Source: Oscillospiraceae bacterium
GTDB lineage: Bacteria; Bacillota; Clostridia; Oscillospirales; CAG-272
Direction of reading: 5' to 3'
Assembly: GCA_015063535.1 (NCBI GenBank)
Contig: SVTY01000001.1
Coordinates: 1 to 64,000 of the forward strand
Length of the DNA stretch: 64,000 bases
The position numbers were made by a program, and so were the translations under genes. The notes beneath the pieces were generated by a model. The model was not told the DNA's origin, did no database searches, and worked only from the letters and a program-made list of their open reading frames with translations. Within the stretch, counting starts at the first letter, position 1. The number at the start of each line of letters is the position of its first letter. Below, in pieces: positions 60,017 to 64,000 of the stretch.

Positions 60017-60256
60017 TTAGTCAACGATGTTGGTTTTCTTCAGCAGAGCCTTAACGGTGTCCGTGGGCTGTGCTCCGTTGGAAAGCCAAGCTTTTGCCTT
60101 TTCGGCATCGATCTTGATTTCATCGCTGCGGGGATTGAAAAATCCGATCTCCTCGATGAAACGACCGTCTCTGGGAGAGCGGCTATCTGCGATAATTACA
60201 CGGTAGGTGGGGGCTTTCTTTGCGCCCATTCGTCTGAGTCTCATTTTTACTGCCAT
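60017..60256 (-). CDS. rpsP: 30S ribosomal protein S16
   Basis: A 79-residue ribosomal protein of the small subunit. The family start [20 protein letters not shown] is clear, followed by [19 protein letters not shown] and the [16 protein letters not shown] block. ATG at 60254-60256 follows GGAGG. It lies between ffh and khpA in the conserved order. Confidence 0.97.
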   Translation of the reverse strand: MAVKMRLRRMGAKKAPTYRVIIADSRSPRDGRFIEEIGFFNPRSDEIKIDAEKAKAWLSNGAQPTDTVKALLKKTNIVD

Positions 60257-60313
60257 TTTTTGTTTCCTCCATTAAAGAAAAATTAATAAAATATTTAGAA
60301 ATCCGTCATGACT

Positions 60314-61651
60314 TTATAACGGAAATTTCATCTTTTTTCGCCCAAAACGGGACATTTGCTTCGGATTTGAGAACTGTTTCATCAGTTTTCTGGTCTGATC
60401 GAATTGCTTGAGCAATTTGTTGACTTCCTCGACGGTAGTTCCGCTTCCCGCCGCAATTCTTTTTTTGCGGGATGCGTTTAAAACCTCGGGCTTGGTTCGC
60501 TCATGGACAGTCATGGATTTGATGATCGCTTCCATTCTTGCCAATGCCTTTTCATCCACCTTGGCATCCTTGAATGCTCCCGGCTTCATTCCCGGCATCA
60601 TTCCCATCAGCTGCTCCAAGTTCCCCATATTTTTCAGCTGAGCAAATTGATCCAAATAATCATCCAACGTAAAGGTCGATTCACGGAACTTTTTTTCCAG
60701 CTCCAACGCCTTTTTTTCATCATAGGCTTGCTCGGCTTTTTCAATCAGGGAAAGAACATCGCCCATTCCCAAAATTCTCGAAGCCATTCGGTCGGGATGG
60801 AATGGCTCGATGGCATCCAGCTTCTCTCCGACACCGATAAATTTGATAGGCTTTCCCGTGACATGCTTGACCGAAAGGGCGGCACCGCCTCGGGTATCTC
60901 CGTCCAGCTTGGTCAGGATCACGCCGGTCACATCCAACAACTCATTAAAGGTTTTGGCGACCGTGACGGCATCCTGTCCGATCATCGCATCAATCGTCAG
61001 AAGAATTTCCGTTGGTTCTACCTTTTCCTTGATATTCTGAAGCTCCTGCATGAGGGCTTCATCAATATGAAGCCGTCCTGCCGTATCAATAAAGACCATA
61101 TCATAGCCTTTCTTGATGGCATGAGCGACACCCTCCTGTGCAATCTTGACAGGCGAGACCTGATCTCCCATGGTAAACACGGGGATTCCCAGCTTTTCAC
61201 CGACGACCTCCAGCTGTTTGATGGCGGCAGGGCGGTAAATATCGCACGCTACCAGCAAGGGATTCTTTCCTTGCTTTTTATACATGCCGGCAAGCTTTCC
61301 CGCATGGGTCGTTTTTCCCGCACCTTGCAGACCGACCATCATAACGACCGTAGGAGGCTTTGAGGCGATTTGCAGTTTTGCTTGCGTTCCCCCCATCAGA
61401 TTGGTCAGCTCTTCATTGACGATCTTAACGATCTGTTGCGCAGGCAGGAGAGATTCCAAAACCTCGGTTCCCACGGCACGCTCGGACACGGTATTGATAA
61501 AGTCTTTCACGACCTTGAAGTTGACATCGGCTTCCAACAGGGCGAGCTTAATCTCTCGCATTCCCGCTTTGATATCCGCTTCGGTCAGCTTCCCTTTGTT
61601 TTTAAATTTTTTGAAGGCATTTTCCAGTTTTTCACTCAGACTTTGAAACAT
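60314..61651 (-). CDS. ffh: Signal recognition particle protein Ffh
   Basis: GTPase that binds 4.5S/6S SRP RNA and delivers ribosomes making membrane proteins to FtsY. The 445-residue protein has an N domain, the G domain with GLQGAGKTTHAGKLA, DTAGRLHID and TKLDGDTRGGAAL, and a methionine-rich M domain (MGNLEQLMGMMPGMKPG, NASRKKRIAAGSGTTVEEVN, MKQFSNPKQMSRFG). ATG at 61649-61651 after GAAAGGA. No SRP RNA gene was recognised nearby. Confidence 0.97.
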   Translation of the reverse strand: MFQSLSEKLENAFKKFKNKGKLTEADIKAGMREIKLALLEADVNFKVVKDFINTVSERAVGTEVLESLLPAQQIVKIVNEELTNLMGGTQAKLQIASKPPTVVMMVGLQGAGKTTHAGKLAGMYKKQGKNPLLVACDIYRPAAIKQLEVVGEKLGIPVFTMGDQVSPVKIAQEGVAHAIKKGYDMVFIDTAGRLHIDEALMQELQNIKEKVEPTEILLTIDAMIGQDAVTVAKTFNELLDVTGVILTKLDGDTRGGAALSVKHVTGKPIKFIGVGEKLDAIEPFHPDRMASRILGMGDVLSLIEKAEQAYDEKKALELEKKFRESTFTLDDYLDQFAQLKNMGNLEQLMGMMPGMKPGAFKDAKVDEKALARMEAIIKSMTVHERTKPEVLNASRKKRIAAGSGTTVEEVNKLLKQFDQTRKLMKQFSNPKQMSRFGRKKMKFPL

Positions 61652-61687
61652 TCGGTCACCTTCCTTTCAAGCGTTTTAGCAATTCAT

Positions 61688-62023
61688 TTATTCCTTGACC
61701 ACTTGTGTGAGCAAGAGAAGCTCATCCGTAATTTCCTGCGACAGATTGGTATGTTTCATCAGTTGGAGCAGGGAATCGGTATGCTTTTCTACCTGCATCA
61801 ATTTTTTTGCCAAGCCCAATTTTTCTTCATAAAAGAACAATTCGGATTCTGCTTTTTTGATTAGATTTCGGACACCCTGTCTCGAAATTCCCATATCGGC
61901 GGCAATCTCTGCCAAGGAGTAATCTTCGTTATAATAAGCATCCAGTACACTCCGTTTGCGCTCCGAAAGCAGCTCACCGTAAAAATCAAGGAGGTACCCG
62001 ACATTTAAATCTTTTTCAAACAT
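61688..62023 (-). CDS. ylxM: YlxM-family SRP-associated DNA-binding-like protein
   Basis: A 111-residue helix-turn-helix protein, always close to ffh in Firmicutes and thought to modulate SRP function. VGYLLDFYGELLSERKRSVLDAYYNEDYSLAEIAADMGISRQGVRNLI is the sigma-factor-like HTH (given here as its parts LLSERKRSVLDAYY, LAEIAADMGISRQGV). The ATG at 62021-62023 has AAAAGGA upstream; a longer frame begins before the promoter and is therefore excluded. First gene of the four-gene operon. Confidence 0.92.
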   Translation of the reverse strand: MFEKDLNVGYLLDFYGELLSERKRSVLDAYYNEDYSLAEIAADMGISRQGVRNLIKKAESELFFYEEKLGLAKKLMQVEKHTDSLLQLMKHTNLSQEITDELLLLTQVVKE

Positions 62024-62063
62024 GCACCATATCCTTTTCTTCCCGAGACATAAAAAATCAAGG

Positions 62064-62084
62064 TGTAAAGTAAAATGCTTTACA
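62064..62084 (-). promoter_or_regulatory. Inverted repeat at the ylxM transcription start, possible operator
   Basis: TGTAAAG, 7 bp, CTTTACA, directly beside the -10 box (62085-62090) and covering the expected start of transcription. Confidence 0.4.
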
Positions 62085-62113
62085 ATTATATCATGCTTTG
62101 ATTCATTTGTCAA
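62085..62113 (-). promoter_or_regulatory. Promoter of the ylxM-ffh-rpsP-khpA operon
   Basis: On the minus strand TTGACA (62108-62113), 17-bp spacer, TATAAT (62085-62090). Confidence 0.88.
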
Positions 62114-62170
62114 GGCTTTTTTTGAAAAAAATAAAAAATGAGACAAATTATGATCCAAATAAGGATAAAC

Positions 62171-62198
62171 AACAAAAAACAGGTAGAAAAACTACCTG
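62171..62198 (-). terminator. Terminator of the tRNA-Leu gene
   Basis: CAGGTAG (62180-62186) pairs with CTACCTG (62192-62198); on the minus strand a T-rich run follows. It lies 9 bp past the CCA end. Confidence 0.8.
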
Positions 62199-62207
62199 CT
62201 TTTTGCT

Positions 62208-62294
62208 TGGTGCCGGTGGTCGGGGTCGAACCGACACGGTATCGCTACCACTGGATTTTGAGTCCAGCACGTCTGCCAATTCCATCACACCGGC
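62208..62294 (-). tRNA. tRNA-Leu, anticodon CAA
   Basis: On the minus strand the acceptor arm GCCGGTG pairs with CACCGGC, the anticodon stem CTGGA/TCCAG encloses CTCAAAA with anticodon CAA (reading UUG), and GGTTCGACCCC-type T-arm sequence precedes an encoded CCA (62208-62210). A long variable arm (TGGTAGCGATACCG) fits leucine. It is a single-gene unit with its own promoter and terminator. Confidence 0.96.
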
Positions 62295-62311
62295 AAATCG
62301 GAACGTATAAC

Positions 62312-62340
62312 ATTATAGCACGTTCCAAGAAGGTTGTCAA
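62312..62340 (-). promoter_or_regulatory. Promoter of tRNA-Leu
   Basis: On the minus strand TTGACA (62335-62340), 17-bp spacer, TATAAT (62312-62317). A perfect inverted repeat GGAACGT-N13-ACGTTCC (62300-62326) straddles the -10 box. Confidence 0.88.
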
Positions 62341-62357
62341 GGTCTTTTTTGAAAAAA

Positions 62358-62918
62358 TTACGAGGAAAAAGAAAGTTTATTTGCGGCTGTACCGAAATGA
62401 CAGTTTCCCAAGGAGCCTTCGTAAATCTTTCTGATATTGGGAATCCTCATAAAATCAATGGGGAGCATCAGGTACGGATCCTTGGGAAGCTCGATTTCGG
62501 TGGATGCTTCCAAAAGCAACGCTACAAATTGCGAGCAAACCAATTTGTATTTACGGCGAAACGGGATTCCGAGACGAAGGGGAACGATCCCCAAAAAATT
62601 ATAGGTGGTCTTTTTGTAGTTGCGCAGAAAGAAACGCAGTCGGGATCTGATCTTTTTATATGCCTCTTCACTGATCTCAATGGAATACAGGGCACAGTTG
62701 CAATTCGGATATTGGGCAAAGACCTTGGAGTGAAGATCTTCAATCAAAAATCCCGCCTTCAACGGATTGTGAATTTTTCGTCGTCCATAGCTGTAAAAAC
62801 GGTTGGTGTGCGGTGTTAATGCCAAGGATACATGGGTAAATGCGCCGTGCGTCATTTTATAAATCAATTGCGAAGGAACGGTATCGGTTTTTGACAGAAG
62901 AATATAAATCTGCTTCAA
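62358..62918 (-). CDS. Permuted papain-like (YiiX/NlpC-P60 type) hydrolase
   Basis: A 186-residue protein with the pattern of circularly permuted papain-like amidases: histidine in GAFTHVSLAL near residue 29 and cysteine in YKLVCSQFVALLLE near 130. IYILLSKTDTVPSQLIYKM is a typical family start. Such proteins act on amide or lipid-linked substrates; none is identifiable here. There is no signal peptide. The start is the TTG at 62916-62918, 7 bp after AAAGGAG, and no ATG fits better. It is co-directional with tRNA-Leu but has its own promoter. Confidence 0.75.
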   Translation of the reverse strand: MKQIYILLSKTDTVPSQLIYKMTHGAFTHVSLALTPHTNRFYSYGRRKIHNPLKAGFLIEDLHSKVFAQYPNCNCALYSIEISEEAYKKIRSRLRFFLRNYKKTTYNFLGIVPLRLGIPFRRKYKLVCSQFVALLLEASTEIELPKDPYLMLPIDFMRIPNIRKIYEGSLGNCHFGTAANKLSFSS

Positions 62919-63005
62919 ATTTATGCTCCTTTCAATCGAATCTATAATAAAAATCCAATAAAAGCAAGAATCGGATCTTTCTATGGGACAAGAATCATTT
63001 ATAAC

Positions 63006-63034
63006 ATTATAGCATATTCTGTCGCTTTTTTCAA
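63006..63034 (-). promoter_or_regulatory. Promoter of the papain-like hydrolase gene
   Basis: On the minus strand TTGAAA (63029-63034), 17-bp spacer, TATAAT (63006-63011). From the -10 on, GCTATAATGTTATA is shared with the tRNA-Leu promoter. Confidence 0.75.
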
Positions 63035-63090
63035 GGATATTTGAAGAAAATACAATTTATTTCAAAATTCTATTTTCTTTTGGTGCTTTT

Positions 63091-63101
63091 TATGGTATAA
63101 T
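63091..63101 (+). promoter_or_regulatory. Extended -10 element upstream of the truncated secreted-protein gene
   Basis: TATGGTATAAT with no clear -35 box 17 bp upstream. Confidence 0.45.
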
Positions 63102-63150
63102 ATCATAGAAGGATTCTTGTTCAGTATATGGAGAAAGGGGGCGTTTTGAC

Positions 63151-64000
63151 ATGAAAAAAGTGATTGCTTTGGTCGTTGCGGTCGTTTTACTTGCCGTTGG
63201 CTGTATGCCGATCATTTACGGTGCGGAAGAAATTTCGGATACCGATGCTTTTTTTGAAACCGCTCCTTCTCCTGTGCAGGACGAAACTCAGAATTATGTG
63301 ATGCTGCGGGAAAATTCGGTTACCTATACCTGTTACTACCGTTCCGATTCAAAAAAAGTAGAGATCAGCGGAACGATCAACCATGACGTGATGGTTACCC
63401 ATACAGATCATGTGATCGCAGTTTATAAAATTGCCCCCGGTCAAACTTTTGAGGATGTCTTGAATGAATCCGAAACAGAGGCATTGGCAACTACGGCTAT
63501 TACAGTGAAATTTCAATTTTCCTTTCAGGCAGAGACCGTATCGGATCGGTTTGCCTCCTATGCGGTTGCGCTGTGCTCTCCCGACGGAGAGATGCTTCTG
63601 GCGGCAGAGCCTCAATATCCGGCGGTGGAAGCAAATGTTTCTTATTCGTCCGAGGACAGAAGCGGTATAAAGGGAATTAAAACCGATATGCTTTCTATCG
63701 GAGGCGGTCTTCAGGCGGGAAGCGCGATCGTGGAGATATCCTTGGAGCATCTGCTGAGCCAAACCTCCAGCGGATATCTGTATCATGTCGGGGAATCGTA
63801 TCAATATTTCGACAAAGCCTATATTGATCGGCTGGATGCGTCTGTTCGTACCTATTCGGCAAGCGGTTGTAAGGTCTATTTGCAATTTTTGTTTTCCGAT
63901 TCCGAGACGGATGCGGCTTCGGAACGCATGCTTGAAACTGTATATTCGGAGGATACCTTGTCTCTGATCAGCGCTTTTTCGGAATTTCTTGTATCGAGAT
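63151..64000 (+). CDS. Secreted or lipid-anchored protein, DUF5722-like, C-terminus cut off by the window end
   Basis: The frame stays open to the edge (283 codons visible). It begins with MKKVIALVVAVVLLAVGC, which reads either as a lipobox (cysteine 18) or as a normal signal peptide cleaved after YGA. Residues 45-170 look like a beta-sandwich. From about 175, IKTDMLSIGGGLQAGSAIVE, LYHVGESYQYFDKAYIDRLD and SASGCKVYLQFLF recall DUF5722, a family with a glycosidase-like barrel, from memory. The ATG at 63151 has AAAGGGGG about 10 bp upstream. The function is not known. Assignment is moderate because the diagnostic C-terminal part is missing. Confidence 0.6.
   Translation, partial: MKKVIALVVAVVLLAVGCMPIIYGAEEISDTDAFFETAPSPVQDETQNYVMLRENSVTYTCYYRSDSKKVEISGTINHDVMVTHTDHVIAVYKIAPGQTFEDVLNESETEALATTAITVKFQFSFQAETVSDRFASYAVALCSPDGEMLLAAEPQYPAVEANVSYSSEDRSGIKGIKTDMLSIGGGLQAGSAIVEISLEHLLSQTSSGYLYHVGESYQYFDKAYIDRLDASVRTYSASGCKVYLQFLFSDSETDAASERMLETVYSEDTLSLISAFSEFLVSR

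Noticed and set aside
62208..62294. tRNA-Leu as an integration site of a mobile element
   Set aside because: No integrase, no second copy of the tRNA 3' end and ordinary core genes on both sides.

Overview
This 64 kb window looks like an ordinary chromosomal stretch from an endospore-forming, anaerobic Firmicute of class Clostridia. Support comes from the spore genes gpr, spoIIP and cwlD, pyruvate phosphate dikinase, a two-gene (split) transketolase, a T-box leader, a TPP riboswitch, Shine-Dalgarno sites of the AGGAGG type almost everywhere, and many TTGACA-N17-TATAAT promoters. I see no prophage, insertion sequence, CRISPR array or conjugative module. The genus cannot be set from the sequence alone.

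Layout, left to right. 1-500: the tail of a helix-turn-helix gene, then a gene-free array of small hairpins separated by ATGATG. 504-10680: ppdK (minus), then pth, mfd and a PrsA-like foldase lipoprotein, a TPP riboswitch with thiT, the RNase P RNA gene and a YccF membrane protein. 10751-24340: radA and cwlD (minus); then guaB, a ferredoxin-like aldo/keto reductase, rlmB, a very unusual membrane protein that looks like a P-type ATPase stripped of its catalytic motifs, a radical SAM/DUF2344 pair, ddl and alr. 24404-34030: a DUF11 protein and addAB (minus), then an HtrA protease. 34150-38030: a two-component system, an RlmA-type methyltransferase and a family 2 glycosyltransferase. 38145-43560 (minus): an SGNH esterase lipoprotein in the transketolase operon, then an aminotransferase and trpS. 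43700-47200: a Dabb protein with a ThyX-like protein, then serC and serA. 47250-53190 (minus): pheS-pheT-ynzC under a T-box, and an oligopeptide-binding lipoprotein. 53370-57760: gpr, spoIIP, a LexA/CI-type S24 repressor and a family 4 glycosyltransferase. 57750-62920 (minus): mgtE, a small unknown gene, the ylxM-ffh-rpsP-khpA operon, tRNA-Leu(CAA) and a papain-like hydrolase. 63151-end: a truncated secreted protein of DUF5722 type.

Functional groupings: cell wall and sporulation (ddl, alr, cwlD, spoIIP, gpr), translation and RNA processing (pth, pheST, trpS, rnpB, ffh, rpsP, khpA, rlmB, rlmA, tRNA-Leu), genome maintenance (mfd, radA, addAB), serine synthesis (serC, serA) and central carbon metabolism (ppdK, split transketolase). 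The strongest candidate for something undescribed is the 879-residue protein at 16852-19491. It keeps the eight-helix layout and several recognisable blocks of a P1-type ATPase, but the DKTGT aspartate, the TGES loop and the GDGxND motif are all absent. Other items worth a second look are the hairpin array at 282-378, the ThyX-like protein at 44019, the abutting divergent promoters on a 20-bp palindrome at 43610, and inverted repeats over the tRNA-Leu and ylxM-ffh promoters.
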